Source of the DNA: Sanderia malayensis
Lineage: Eukaryota > Cnidaria > Scyphozoa > Semaeostomeae > Pelagiidae
Direction of reading: 5' to 3'
Assembly: GCA_013076295.1 (NCBI GenBank)
Contig: RQOL01000120.1
Span: 1 to 64,000, forward strand
DNA: 64,000 nt
Program-made: the position numbers and the translations under genes
Shown here: piece after piece, positions 1 to 9,434 of the stretch
How the letters are laid out: each line of letters opens with the position of its first letter
How positions within the stretch are numbered: position 1 is the first letter of the stretch
Notes under the pieces: model-generated
The model's input: only the letters and a program-made list of their open reading frames with translations
What the model was told of the DNA's origin: nothing
Databases searched by the model: none

Positions 1-932
1 CATATGAAACTATACAACAAATAAAAAATGCCATGTACCATCCTCAAGAAGTCTAAGACTGTATTTCCCTGATTAAATGAGCACTTTAGTCAGTACTTTT
101 TAGAGTAGTGTTGATTAAAAAAGTTTCTGGGTTGTTTCTGGGTATGTTATTGCAACCTTAACGAATAGAGAACGAGACACGTTTTTGAACTAGCGGAGTT
201 TTTGTTCATGATCATGAACAAGTTAAAACAAAAATCATATGAAAAGAAAATGCAGGACCCGTTTTCTCGAGAGAGGGTGTTTATTTCTTATCGTTTGTTG
301 ATAGAGCACTTGTTCAAAAAGGAGTGCTTAGTATAGACAAGAGATACGATGAGATACGGTATGCACAATTGCCTTGAGGAAATAGTTTTTCGTATTAGAC
401 AGGGCATATAACCTAACAAACTGACAAACATACTGACATTTTTTCTTATAGCTGGAATCAATAGATTAGACCATGAACTTTCAGAAAAAAGTTTCGCTCT
501 CGCGTTTTTGATGACGTCATATTAAGGCAAATCTTATTAATTTTTCATTAATTTTTCATTATTAATTAATTTTTCAAGTGTGATTAATATTGACGAAATG
601 AGATAACAAAACGAAAATTGCATTTTTGGAAATAGCTCAAATAGACCTATCGCATGAGATATCATTTTTTAAATTTGATAAGATGAGCATTTTGGTCGAT
701 GACTTCATCCAATAGTGGTTGAAGAACTGATCTTAATTTTTTCCTTCCAACATTTTTCGGTCGACAAGATGATCTCCGCGAGAAATGTTGCCTGCTCATA
801 TTCATCCGTTTGAGCCAACGGACAAGATTTTGCCGTGTGTTTTATTCGGCATTAAAACTTACTATTCAGGCCCCTACAAAATGCGGGGCAAGGAGGGACA
901 CTAGGCCCCAAATAATTACAAAGTTCCTTTTT
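1..932 (-). repeat. Long inverted-repeat arm (left), family B
   Basis: This block is the reverse complement of 43371-44300, almost base for base. Visible differences are few: near position 5 one T is missing relative to the other arm. The inner edge is sharp, because the match stops after the GTTCCTTTTT run at 932. The outer edge may lie beyond the window. No ORF of note is present. It holds AATAAAACACACGG-like sequence when read on the minus strand and TGACGTCA-type palindromes. It could be a terminal inverted repeat of a very large element or one copy of a dispersed family inserted in opposite orientation. Confidence 0.9.
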
Positions 933-1197
933 CTCAGTGACTGTTCTCCAAACATATAAATACCTCGCAATTATTTTAACTTCTCTGCAGTCTTTATATT
1001 TGAAAATGAAGGAAAATATGATCCAAGCAGTCTAGCACTAATTCGCAATTTCGGGGCCAGAGGAATTTTTCACTGACAACACAATAGCAGATGCCATATA
1101 ACTTTTTCAAAGAGTGCAATGAAGGTAACAGAGAGAGTTACGTTGAGACACAGGTGAAACATTATTTGAAAATGAAGTAAAATCATCAACTCCGTTT
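933..1197. other. Intergenic stretch, nothing recognised
   Basis: AT-rich sequence between the inverted-repeat arm and the short coding remnant at 1198. Neither a repeat boundary nor an RNA gene is apparent here. Confidence 0.4.
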
Positions 1198-1521
1198 TTG
1201 CCAGATCCAGACTCTTTGTGTCCAGAAATGAAGCGTGTGCACTTACAATGTTACATTTGGCGAAATTGTTTGAAATACTCGTTAACAACGGTGGCCATTG
1301 CGAACTTCGGCTGGACAATTGATTATATCAAATCCACAACCACACCCAAGTGGATCATTGCAAAGCAACTCCCTAATTCACTCATTCGCAGAAAGAAACC
1401 GCGATCAGATCAGAAGGCTCTGAAGGAGACGAAGCAACTGAAAAAGATAAGGGAGAGCCACCATGCAAGAGGAAACAACAAAGAAACAACCTTAAGAGCT
1501 GCCAAAAGAGATTGCGAGTGA
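1198..1521 (+). pseudogene. Coding remnant of an uncharacterised multicopy protein family
   Basis: The frame contains MKRVHLQCYIWRNCLKYS, then FGWTIDYI and PKWI, followed by a basic tail rich in Lys and Arg. The spacing of the HLQ..IWR, GW and W motifs resembles the penultimate domain of the Cys-rich-tailed family seen again at 49594-52457, where the corresponding stretch is followed by a Cys-rich motif. Here no Cys-rich motif follows and no start is convincing; the first Met of the frame is arbitrary. I take it as the 3' part of a broken gene. The family link rests on remembered motif spacing, so it is tentative. Confidence 0.35.
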
Positions 1522-2029
1522 GATGCAGTATAAAGAATTTACTGATGAAGTCCGTCCAAAAAAAGATTAAGGCATTTCTGAATGGGAAAGTGATTTCTCG
1601 TCTTCTGAGTTAGAGAAGACAGACTTTTCTTAAAAGTTTCAGTTTTTAACGTAGTCTATTGTATACCAGGTGCCAAGACAGCTCTGCTTTTTGGTAACTT
1701 GCACTTCTAGACATGTAAAGTCGAAAATGATAAATTATTCCTTAACGACTTCCAAAGATCGAGCTTCGAAAGCGATACAGCAACAAAATGTGTGAAACCA
1801 AGTTCTGGTATGGAAAAATGAAAATAAAATCAGCATTATTGATATGCATCCAAGGAAAGCCTTGTATTTTTGTTTTGCAGTTTTTAAGTGCCACGAAACG
1901 GGGAAATTTTTGAAAAACTCAGTATAGTGTTCGTTTTCATACTGGAGTGTACGGATGTCGTCTTAATGAGATAATTTACATTTATAAGTCATTGAAACAA
2001 ACTGACTATACAAATATAAGAAAAAGAAA
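1522..2029. other. Stretch without a recognised gene
   Basis: AT-rich, with no long frame and no clear repeat structure. It separates the coding remnant from the diverged family-B repeat copy. Confidence 0.4.
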
Positions 2030-2340
2030 ATTGATGACGTCATCGACCAAAATGCTGATCTTATCAAAAGTTACAAAATTATATATCATGCTTTAGTCCT
2101 ATATTAGCTATTTCCAAAATTGCAATTTACTGTTTGTTATCTCATTCCTGTTAACAGTAATCGCACTTTAATTGACACAATTTGTCTTAATATGACGTCA
2201 TCAATCAGGTGAGAATAAAAAGTTTTTCGGAAAGGTATGGGGTTATGGTAAAGGTAAAGGCATCTATCGATTCCAGCTATAAAGACAAGCATTAGCATGT
2301 TTGTTAGTTTGTCAGACTGTATGCCCTCTCTATTATATAA
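2030..2340 (+). repeat. Diverged third copy of the family-B repeat
   Basis: The stretch reads GATGACGTCATCGACC, then CTATTTCCAAAATTGCAATT, then TAATATGACGTCATCA and GATTCCAGCTATA. This order matches the 43600-43910 part of the right inverted-repeat arm, and inversely 390-720 of the left arm, but with many substitutions and small indels. It shows that the family is dispersed and has older members. Confidence 0.75.
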
Positions 2341-2540
2341 ATATTTTACACCTTGTGTAAAAAATATTGATAATTTATGGTTAGATATTTGCCCTTTTTG
2401 GCGGAGGATAGTGCTTACTCGAAAAGCCCTGGGAATCGATGAAAACCGTCATTTAAAGCACCCAAAAGTGTTATATTCATCTGCATACGTAACAAAATTG
2501 TTGAGCTCAAAGCGAGTGTGCTTGAAAGCCCTTTTACTGA

Positions 2541-2790
2541 AGCCTGGTTTCCATATGATCGCAAGAAACGCAAGTGACGCAAGGATCGCTGAAATTTGTG
2601 ACTTGCGATCCTTGCGTTCCTTGCGTATTAATGGAAACAGCTTGTTTAGACCCTTGCGTTTCTTGCGATTCTTGCGATCGAGATAGAAAATTTTCTATCT
2701 CTGCGATTCTTGCGATCCTTGCGTCAATGGTTTTTCTTATGGAAACCGCTTGATTGAAAACTTGGCGATCCTTGCGTCAGTTTTTCTTCG
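2541..2790. repeat. Left subterminal repeat region with nested inverted end modules
   Basis: After the outer terminal repeat at 2541-2575 there are two inverted partial copies of the same end: AATGGAAACAGCTTG near 2630-2645 and TATGGAAACCGCTTG near 2738-2752. They are interspersed with TTGCGATCCTTGCG-type motifs in both orientations. Each inverted copy could pair with the outer end and define a mini-element of about 110 or 215 bp. Functionally these motifs are the likely binding sites of the element's own DNA-binding protein (inference). Confidence 0.7.
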
Positions 2791-2839
2791 GGATGTTCAA
2801 CCAAGCCTCGCATTCATTTATTTTCATTGAAATTTCAAG

Positions 2840-3925
2840 ATGGCTTTCGCAACAGAAGAAAATCTTGCTTTCCTGGAAGAAGTACAAAAGTACGACTGTA
2901 TTTATAATAAATACAGCCGAGACTTTAAGAACAAGTTCAAGAAATATAACTGCTGGGTTCAAATTGCAACAAAATTTGATACTACCCTGGAAGCTGCAGA
3001 TAAGAGATTCAAGAATATCAGGACGGCCTATGGCAGATTTCTGAAGAAGAGAAAAAATGTGCCTTCGGGCTCCGGGAGAGATGCTGTGCCAACAATTCCA
3101 GAAGAATTTGCAAATTTAAATTGGCTCTCCACTCTTATCAATCACCGAAAAACCACATCTAATTTTAAGCCAAGCAGTGTGGTGCTTGATGATGATGCAC
3201 ATAACAGTTTTTCTGATGAAGGCGACATGGTAGATGATGAGGTAGACTTGGTGGGAAAAGATAGCAAAGATTCAGCTGATGAAATAATAGATTTCCAAGC
3301 TATTGCTGAGGAGACTGAAATTCGGAAAGTCAGTGACAGTACCATATCTGGGGATGTTGATGACCAAGACCAGCAGTCATCAGAAAAGCAAGTGAAAAGC
3401 ACATCAAAGAAGAAGCAGGGCACCAACATCAGAGGTGGAAAACAATCAGCTCCCAAAGCAGAAAGTAAGGAAAAGTCCTGGGTTGGTATGAAGAAAAAGC
3501 CAAGTAAACTTGCAATTGATCTTGCCCTTATGAAGACAGCTGAATCTGTTTTTGAGACAAGTAAGAAAATGAGAATTGAGCAAGACAAAGTGAGAAAATC
3601 AGGTGCTGATGAAGAAGACAGTTTATTTTGCCAAAGCTTGGCCAAAAGAATGCAACAATTACCCCCACAGTCTAAAGCCTTTGTTAGAATCCAAGTGGAG
3701 CAAATTATGTATCAAGCAGAGTTCAATGGGCAGTCATTCTTTGGTGGAGGGGTATATGGAAGAAGACCTGCTTTTCAGCATGACATATCTACCCAAAACC
3801 AGTCTTCATATCCAGGTTTTGTGGAGCAAGTTTTGAGATCAAGCACTCCTAGTTCCGAGGAAAGGACATATTCAGACCATACTTCAACTTTAAGAGGATC
3901 AGAGTACAATTTGACAACTTTCTGA
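2840..3925 (+). CDS. MADF-BESS protein, Harbinger accessory DNA-binding protein
   Basis: An intact single-exon frame of 361 residues. The first ~85 residues form a MADF/Myb-SANT-like domain: FLEEVQKYDCIYNKYSRDF, then CWVQIATKF and ADKRFKNIRTAYGRFLKK. The middle is acidic then Lys-rich, as in a nuclear linker. Near residues 255-290 the stretch LFCQSLAKRMQQLPPQSKAF has the spacing of a BESS protein-interaction motif. In Harbinger transposons a Myb/SANT or MADF protein is known to accompany the nuclease, bind the ends and bring the nuclease into the nucleus. The ATG has A at -3 and G at +4. It converges with the nuclease gene, 268 bp away, with a large hairpin between the two stop codons. No frameshift or stop interrupts it. 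Confidence 0.88.
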   Translation: MAFATEENLAFLEEVQKYDCIYNKYSRDFKNKFKKYNCWVQIATKFDTTLEAADKRFKNIRTAYGRFLKKRKNVPSGSGRDAVPTIPEEFANLNWLSTLINHRKTTSNFKPSSVVLDDDAHNSFSDEGDMVDDEVDLVGKDSKDSADEIIDFQAIAEETEIRKVSDSTISGDVDDQDQQSSEKQVKSTSKKKQGTNIRGGKQSAPKAESKEKSWVGMKKKPSKLAIDLALMKTAESVFETSKKMRIEQDKVRKSGADEEDSLFCQSLAKRMQQLPPQSKAFVRIQVEQIMYQAEFNGQSFFGGGVYGRRPAFQHDISTQNQSSYPGFVEQVLRSSTPSSEERTYSDHTSTLRGSEYNLTTF

Positions 3926-4045
3926 CATTTGCATGCATAACAACTGGCACTGTATTTTATTTTAAAAACTTGTTAACTCACAGTGCAGGCCTTGTGCACA
4001 TTAACATGATAAGATAATAATTTAGCAATAATAATAATAATAATT

Positions 4046-4149
4046 ATTATAAATAGAATCACCAGAAGCTTCATTTTTTAAAAGAAAGACAAGATCTAAA
4101 TTGTCTTTCTTTTAAAAAAAATGAAGCTTCTGGTGATTCTATTTATAAT
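4046..4149. terminator. Long near-perfect hairpin between convergent genes
   Basis: 4046-4092 and 4101-4149 are complementary over about 47 bp with an 8-nt loop (GATCTAAA) and only a 2-nt difference in a T/A run. It sits between the stop codons of the MADF gene (ends 3925) and the nuclease gene (ends 4194). It may form the 3' end structure of both transcripts or may be an inserted fold-back element. The class chosen here is a guess; the structure itself is certain. Confidence 0.6.
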
Positions 4150-4193
4150 CAAGCTTTTTGCCCGAATTAATATATTTAAAAATAATAATTATG

Positions 4194-5476
4194 TTAAGTT
4201 GCTTTATGTATCAGGCCACAATCACGGACATGTTCAAGCTGCCATGAAACTTCTCCATCAACACTATTGAAATAATCTTTAAAGTTATCTCTTGTAATGG
4301 CTGCATCATTTGAATATCTATTTCCACCTATTCTACGACATTGGACCATCCCATTTTGATCATTCTGGGTAATGCTTCGCCATGTTCCCGGAATGAAATT
4401 TCCAAAACAGTCTTCACTATCTACAAATCCAGTAGGAATGTAGCCTGCATTCTCAGTCAAGCGTAGATAGCTATGTAGGCACACACAAGCTTTGGTTATT
4501 TTATCAACAAGATCCTCTTTGGCTTTAATTGGTCTTCTGAAGATCCTCCATTTGGCTGCGAGAACACCAAAAGCATTTTCTATTGTTCGTCTCGCTCTTG
4601 ATAATCGATAATTATAAATTCTCTGTGGTTCCTGCAAATTTGTTCCAGGGTATGGTTTCAGGAGCCAGGGCTTGAGTGCAAAAATATCATCTCCTAGCAG
4701 CACATAAGGCAGATTAATTTTATCATGGTTTGTTGCACGTGGGATCCCAAGAATTGTTGGAAGATTATCAAATGCCCTGCCAATCTTAGAATTAGCCAGA
4801 ATCGATGCATCATTGTCTCCGCCTAATGACCCAATGTCTACAAACGTAAAGCAGTATTTTGCATCACATATTCCTAGCAATACCAAACTGTGAAAATTTT
4901 TGTAATTGAATGTGGCAGAGCCAGCATTATGTGGGCATTCAATTGCAAAATGTTTGCCATCCACAGCTCCGAGACAGTTGGGAAAGTTCCATTCTTCTTC
5001 AAATTCTTTCCCAATTTCAACCCAGTCTTTAGTTGATTTGGGGGGACAAATATAGGTCTCGTTGAGTGCTTCCCAAATGCCATCACACGTTTCTCGAAGC
5101 ATCCTTGAAATCGTCCCCCTCCCAATTCGAAACGCAAATGATTGAGATTGTTGCGAATCTCCTGTTGCAAGGAAGCGAAGGGTCAGCATTAACCTTTCTG
5201 CAGGTGAAATTGGATCCCTCGACCTACATGGCTTTTTAGCAATAAGTGGGCCTACCAGTGTCAGGAGGTGGTCAAATCTCTCAGGGGACATCCTTGTGAA
5301 CCTGGGCACAAAAAGAAAAATGCAAAGATCAAAACAACGGAAGATTTTTTCTGTTGTAAAAATAGTTACAAACTTTAACGAAATTAAAACCGACAGCCAC
5401 CGAGGTCACATCTTTGCTACATGAAAAATTAGGCCTACCTGAAAAAGAACTCCCAATCGTGAATCCTCAGCTCCAT
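4194..5476 (-). CDS. HARBI1-like DDE nuclease (Harbinger transposase), two exons
   Basis: The main exon (5301-4194) is open over 1.1 kb and carries the DDE triad context: GAVDGKHF, then LLGDDIFAL, then RRTIENAFGVLAAKWRI. An upstream 38-bp exon piece (5476-5439) encodes MELRIHDWEFFF and splices through a CAG|GTAGGC donor and a GCCCAG|G acceptor, phase 2. This restores the family's usual lead-in to FTRMSPERFDHLL, giving about 381 residues. Homologous sequence (RLLRRVRD, RFWVRKFLQRREELGAFH) continues upstream of that Met without an obvious ATG, so the true start could be farther 5'. Helix-turn-helix-like residues GRGTISRMLRETC lie ahead of the catalytic core. The product cuts and joins the element's ends. 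Its catalytic residues look intact. Confidence 0.9.
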
Positions 5477-5659
5477 TGTTAACGTGTGAAACGCACCAAG
5501 TTCTTCTCTTCTCTGAAGAAATTTCCTCACCCAGAACCTATGTTTTTTTCTTCCACGTCGATCTCTCACTCTTCTCAACAAGCGATTATAACAAACAAGC
5601 TCGATTGCAGTAGAAATTGCTGGTTGATTGCCGCAATTTTCAACAAAATTTAATTTTGG

Positions 5660-5796
5660 CGCCTCAAAATCAAATCACAAGAACCGCAAGGATCGCAGTG
5701 CGTTTCTTGCGATCAAATGGAAACCAGTTTGTCACAAGGATCGCAAAAATCGCAAGAAACGAAATGCGTCTCTTGCGATCATATGGAAACTAGGCT
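5660..5796. repeat. Right subterminal repeats and terminal inverted repeat of the Harbinger
   Basis: Two tandem end modules are present: GCGATCAAATGGAAACCAGT (5707-5726) and GCGATCATATGGAAACTAGG (5775-5794). They are separated by CACAAGGATCGCAAAAATCG-type motifs. The outer one is the terminal inverted repeat. Confidence 0.8.
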
Positions 5797-5799
5797 TTA

Positions 5800-6480
5800 G
5801 CGTTCATTATTAAAGGCTCTTGTTTTGGTTCACAGATGACAAACTATTGTTGAAGAGCTCCGTCCTCGATTGACCCCACCCCTGAATGGCCACAGTATTT
5901 GGAACAGTGAAACTTAAAAGCTGTGGTCAATGAAGTAAATACGGTAAGTAGCCAATCATAACTTATATCCTTGATGTTGATAAGAGTCAGTTTTTTCTCA
6001 TCTTTGGAACTATTCGCTTGCATCTTGAACATCGAGTAATTATGGTCAGGTAGGGAGTAGTAGAATAAAAGAAGAATAGAAGTATTATTGATGTGATTGC
6101 ATAGCGTAACGTTTGAGTGTGGTTGAAATCCAAAGAAAACGTACCCTATCGTGCCCAGTGTCCCAGCAGGTCCCAGTACAAGCAAAAATCATGAAAACTG
6201 AATGTCATTAAAACTGGCTAAAAATCTGTGTAAAGTAGGTCCGCTGAATTTGAAAATGGAATTTATTTTTTGACATTTTCATGTTTTGGGGGCATAAAAT
6301 GGGGATTTTGCGACTCCATTATAATGTAGAGGTCTCGGTCTCCGATTTATTTTTTTGATTTTTGGCGCGGAATTCAAAATATTGCTTACAATAATGAAAA
6401 ACTGAACTCTTTCGACCAACATTACATTCATAAATCTGAAAAATCTTATCGTGAAATTTTGATTTATTTATCTGAAACAT
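5800..6480. other. Spacer between Harbinger and next ORF
   Basis: No convincing gene. A minus-strand frame at 5844-6185 has no recognisable domain. The sequence is AT-rich and unremarkable. Confidence 0.35.
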
Positions 6481-6481
6481 A

Positions 6482-6743
6482 ATGAATTTCAAAGCCGAGA
6501 GTGATTTTTCTGATAACGAAAGCATAAATGATATTTCTTCATTATCCGAGTTGTCAGCTGAAGAATATGAGAGCTCATGGCCTATGATAACGACGGTTTT
6601 GACCTCCATGGTATTTAAAGCGACGATAATCAACCTGTTTGCTACCATACTGGTCTACAGAATTGGAAGCAGAGTTTCAAGGTTCTATTGGCCGTCAAAG
6701 ACAATGCCTGAGTGTGGGAGACCTGCAGTCATTTTTGACGGTA
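6482..6743 (+). pseudogene. Truncated acidic N-terminal ORF, cut by the Helitron
   Basis: The frame begins MNFKAESDFSDNESINDISS, followed by more Ser/Glu-rich residues, then becomes basic (YRIGSRVSRFYWPSK). It runs directly into the Helitron 5' end at 6744. The acidic, Ser-rich start resembles N-termini of some DNA-transposon transposases, but no diagnostic motif is visible. I do not assign a function. The rest of the gene, if any, is not identifiable on the far side of the Helitron. Confidence 0.35.
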
Positions 6744-7560
6744 TCTAATATATATATTCTGTGATGTCACGTGATGACGCATTTTCCCTGCCAAAAACAA
6801 TAGATTCGACCCGAAACAATAGGTCGAACGCCCCAAAACAATGGACCGAAACGGCGAACCGTGTAATCACAAAGGCTTCTTTGTATGTGGATATATGGCA
6901 ATGAAATTCACACTGAATGTTTACTTTATTAATTTAACCAGGGTAATGGATTTTTTTTTTCGATTTTCTCCTGAAATTTTCAATTATTCCACTAATTATT
7001 CTGCTAATTGTGCTATCACGAAAAAACTACGGTTTACGCTGGCGAAACTTCCAAATTCGCGTCCCGAATTCCATTTTCGAGCACAGTATTCGCTCTTCAC
7101 GTGACGCGTTTCGCCTTTTCCTGCAATTTGATTGGCTCTTTTCGCGTGGCCCACGTGGGTTGTCGATCAATTTTCGTTTCTCGCCCTCGGTTGCGGGCGA
7201 CGCATGCGAATTTTCGGTCGTTTTTCGTTATTCGCCCTCGGTTGCAGCAGGTACTTTTGGAGAAGACGCATGTTTTTGTTTTGCACACAAACGGCGCCTT
7301 TCAAAGTGTTTTACGAGCTGAATTTTCTTTGTAAAGAGCTGCTAATTGTTTCAAAGACCCTAGAGAGTTGCAGGAAACAATTGGGAACACAGGTGATAGC
7401 TTTGTTTAGTATTTTGAGTTGAAATAGTTGTAGTTTTTGTTGTAGGCGTTGCTTCGGCATGCCTGCAACGCTTAGGCCCAATGAAAACAAAGTCAAACTT
7501 ATGAATTTTTCAGGCGCTATTTGCACGATTTTCCCCATTTAAACTTTCCACAAGTGTTTG
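6744..7560 (+). repeat. Helitron family 5' core sequence
   Basis: This stretch starts with the terminal TC and the TCACGTGA palindrome and includes the AACAATAGGTCGAACG-type repeats. It is shared with 20340-20930 (plus) and with 32150-32876, 37560-38289 and 39040-39776 (all minus); a 5'-truncated copy is at 46690-47110. Overlapping ORFs across it in several frames do not agree between copies, so I do not call a gene. Confidence 0.85.
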
Positions 7561-7870
7561 TATGTTTGTATAGTAGGTATAGTAGGTATAGTAGGTTTTT
7601 ATAGTAGGTATAGTATGTATAGTATGTTTTTATAGTATGTATAGTAGGTATAGTAGGTATAGTATGTTGTTATAGTAGGTATAGTATGTATAGTATGTTT
7701 TTATAGTAGGTATAGTATGTAGGTATAGTAGGTATAGTATGTTTTTATAGTATGTATAGTAGGTATAGTATGTAGGTATAGTATGATTTTATAGTAGGTA
7801 TAGTATGTTGGTATAGTATGTAGGTATAGTATGATTTTATAGTAGGTATAGTATGTTGGTATAGTACGTA
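7556..7870. repeat. TATAGTAGG/TATAGTATG microsatellite
   Basis: Irregular tandem repeats of TATAGTAGG and TATAGTATG, broken by GTTTTTATAG spacers. The complementary repeat (ACCTACTATACC) sits near the 3' end of the minus-strand Helitrons, so it is a family-specific internal block. Confidence 0.9.
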
Positions 7871-7899
7871 TGTATGTATGTAGGTATGTATGTATGTAT

Positions 7900-8003
7900 G
7901 GGCATGAGCGGGAGCGAATGCAGCGTGCGAAGCGCGCCAACCAGATTAAGCTTTGTTTACTTCACGGGCTCCGGGGAGGGAGCGAAGCGACCGAACCCGG
8001 CTC
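7900..8003 (+). repeat. Decayed Helitron 3'-terminal region inside the giant Helitron
   Basis: The stretch GCGCCAACCAGATTAAGCTT followed by a GGGCT and AGCGAAGCGA palindromic region matches the last ~70 bp of the intact 3' end at 20268-20339. However, it runs into GAACCCGGCTCATG and a TATG microsatellite instead of GATGACCCTAG. The transposition terminator is therefore missing. Confidence 0.75.
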
Positions 8004-8078
8004 ATGTATGTATGTATGTATGTATGTATGTATGTATGTATGTATGTATGTATGTATGTATGTTTGTATGTATGTATG
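8003..8078. repeat. (TATG)n microsatellite
   Basis: About 18 tandem TATG units, with one TTTG variant near 8062. It lies immediately after the damaged Helitron 3' end. Confidence 0.95.
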
Positions 8079-8419
8079 TTACGCAGAACGCATTCTGTGA
8101 CATTTCCAGGAGGCCTCGATTTCAGTTATCTATATTTTATTATACGAGGCCATCTTCAATCTGTTGCCATGGTGTTCATATTCAAAATTATCTTCACAAC
8201 GCAACGCGCCAAAAATATTTTCCGTTCGTGTTCATCACTGTCAAAAGTAGATCCACAAGTCAACAGGTAAATTGTTTTTAACTCATTACTAATAATTTAT
8301 ACTTTTACATATTAATAAAGACATTTACAAATAATGCCCAAATTTATTACTTTTTATTATTTCTCATGCCCATACATGCACAACTATGTATTTCCATGTA
8401 TTTAATCACTGATGATATT

Positions 8420-9320
8420 CCTTTTCCAGTCTTCGTTTAGTTTTCGTTTTTGAACCTTCCTATAGTGAAGAAAAAAAGATTTCGGTATGTACTTTCAGTT
8501 CAATGCTATTTGGATAATGAGATTTTCCTTTACTATTATGATCACCAACCAGATGTGTAACTTACTACTTACCATTTCAATCACAATTATCTTATTCTTT
8601 TTCCAGTATTTGCAGTTTGGCAGTTGCCCTGCCCATTGATTTTTATTTTGTTTAGCATATTTTCGGTATGTACTTTCAGTTCAATATTACTTGCATAACG
8701 AGGTTCTCCATTACTATTGTCTTCACCAAGCATATGTACAACTTACTACTTAGCATTTAAATCACAATTATCTTCTTCTTTTTCAGTATTTGCAGTTTGG
8801 CAGTTGCCCTTTCATTTTTATTTCGCTCAGATTTTCGGTATGTACTTTCAGTTCAATGTTAATTAGATAATGAGATTTTCCTTTACTATTATGATCACCA
8901 ACCATATGTATTAATAACTACTTACCATTTAAATCACAATTATCTTTTTCCAGTATTTGCAGTTTGGCAGTTGCCCTTTATTTTTAATTTTCTTCAGATT
9001 TTCGGTATGTGCTTTCATTTCCATGTTTATAAGATAATGAGATTCTCCATTACTATTATCTTCACCAAGCATAGGTATAACTTACTACTTACCATTTCAA
9101 CCACAATCATCTTATTCTTTTTCCACCATTTCCAGTTTGGACTTTGATTTCTACTTTGTTCATATTTTGGTATGTACTTTTCTTTCAATGTCATTTACAT
9201 AATGAGATTCTCCATTAATATTATGTTCACAAAGCATATGTATAACTTACTGCTTATGATTTGAAGCACTATTATCTTATTGCTTTTCCAGTATTTGCAG
9301 TTTGGTAACTATCCTTTGAT
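8420..9320 (+). repeat. Five to six tandem exon-like repeat units of about 165-180 bp
   Basis: Each unit holds a pyrimidine tract ending TTTTTCCAG, about 35-60 nt starting TATTTGCAGTTTGGCAGTT, and a strong donor TTCGGTATGT followed by TACTTTCAGTTCAATG. Donor-like sites fall near 8485, 8666, 8838, 9005 and 9171. Acceptor-like sites fall near 8430, 8607, 8786, 8955, 9135 and 9291. The exon-like parts contain stop codons and no conserved frame, so they look like duplicated non-coding leader exons upstream of the small gene at 9435. Alternatively they are a tandem repeat that happens to carry splice-like edges. Confidence 0.7.
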
Positions 9321-9434
9321 TTTGTATGATATTATATTATTTTGCAACAGTACTGCTTCATGTAAATATATTCTTTTTTCACATATCAATGATTAAAGAA
9401 AAACTACTTTTATTTGTTTGCTTTAAGGTTCGCT

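Larger units (their letters stand above)
2541..5796. mobile_element. PIF/Harbinger DNA transposon, structurally complete
   Basis: Both ends carry the inverted terminal sequence AGCCTGGTTTCCATATGATC (left) and its near-perfect complement ending ATATGGAAACTAGGCT (right). Inside each end are several copies of the subterminal motif TTGCGATCCTTGCG and variants. Between them lie the two genes expected of a Harbinger: a MADF-BESS DNA-binding protein (plus strand) and a HARBI1-like DDE nuclease (minus strand), convergently arranged. The flanking triplets are TGA on the left and TTA on the right, so a perfect 3-bp target duplication is not seen. Total length is about 3.26 kb. Both ORFs are open, so this may be a young or still active copy. 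Confidence 0.9.

Noticed and set aside
3142..3645. 167-residue minus-strand ORF
   Set aside because: Ser/Leu-rich shadow of the MADF-BESS gene on the opposite strand.
7008..7422. Overlapping ORFs across the Helitron 5' core
   Set aside because: Frames are not conserved among the family copies at 20340, 32150, 37560, 39040 and 46690, and codon content looks random.
7870..8281. ORFs rich in Met-Tyr-Val-Cys repeats
   Set aside because: They are translations of the TATG microsatellite.
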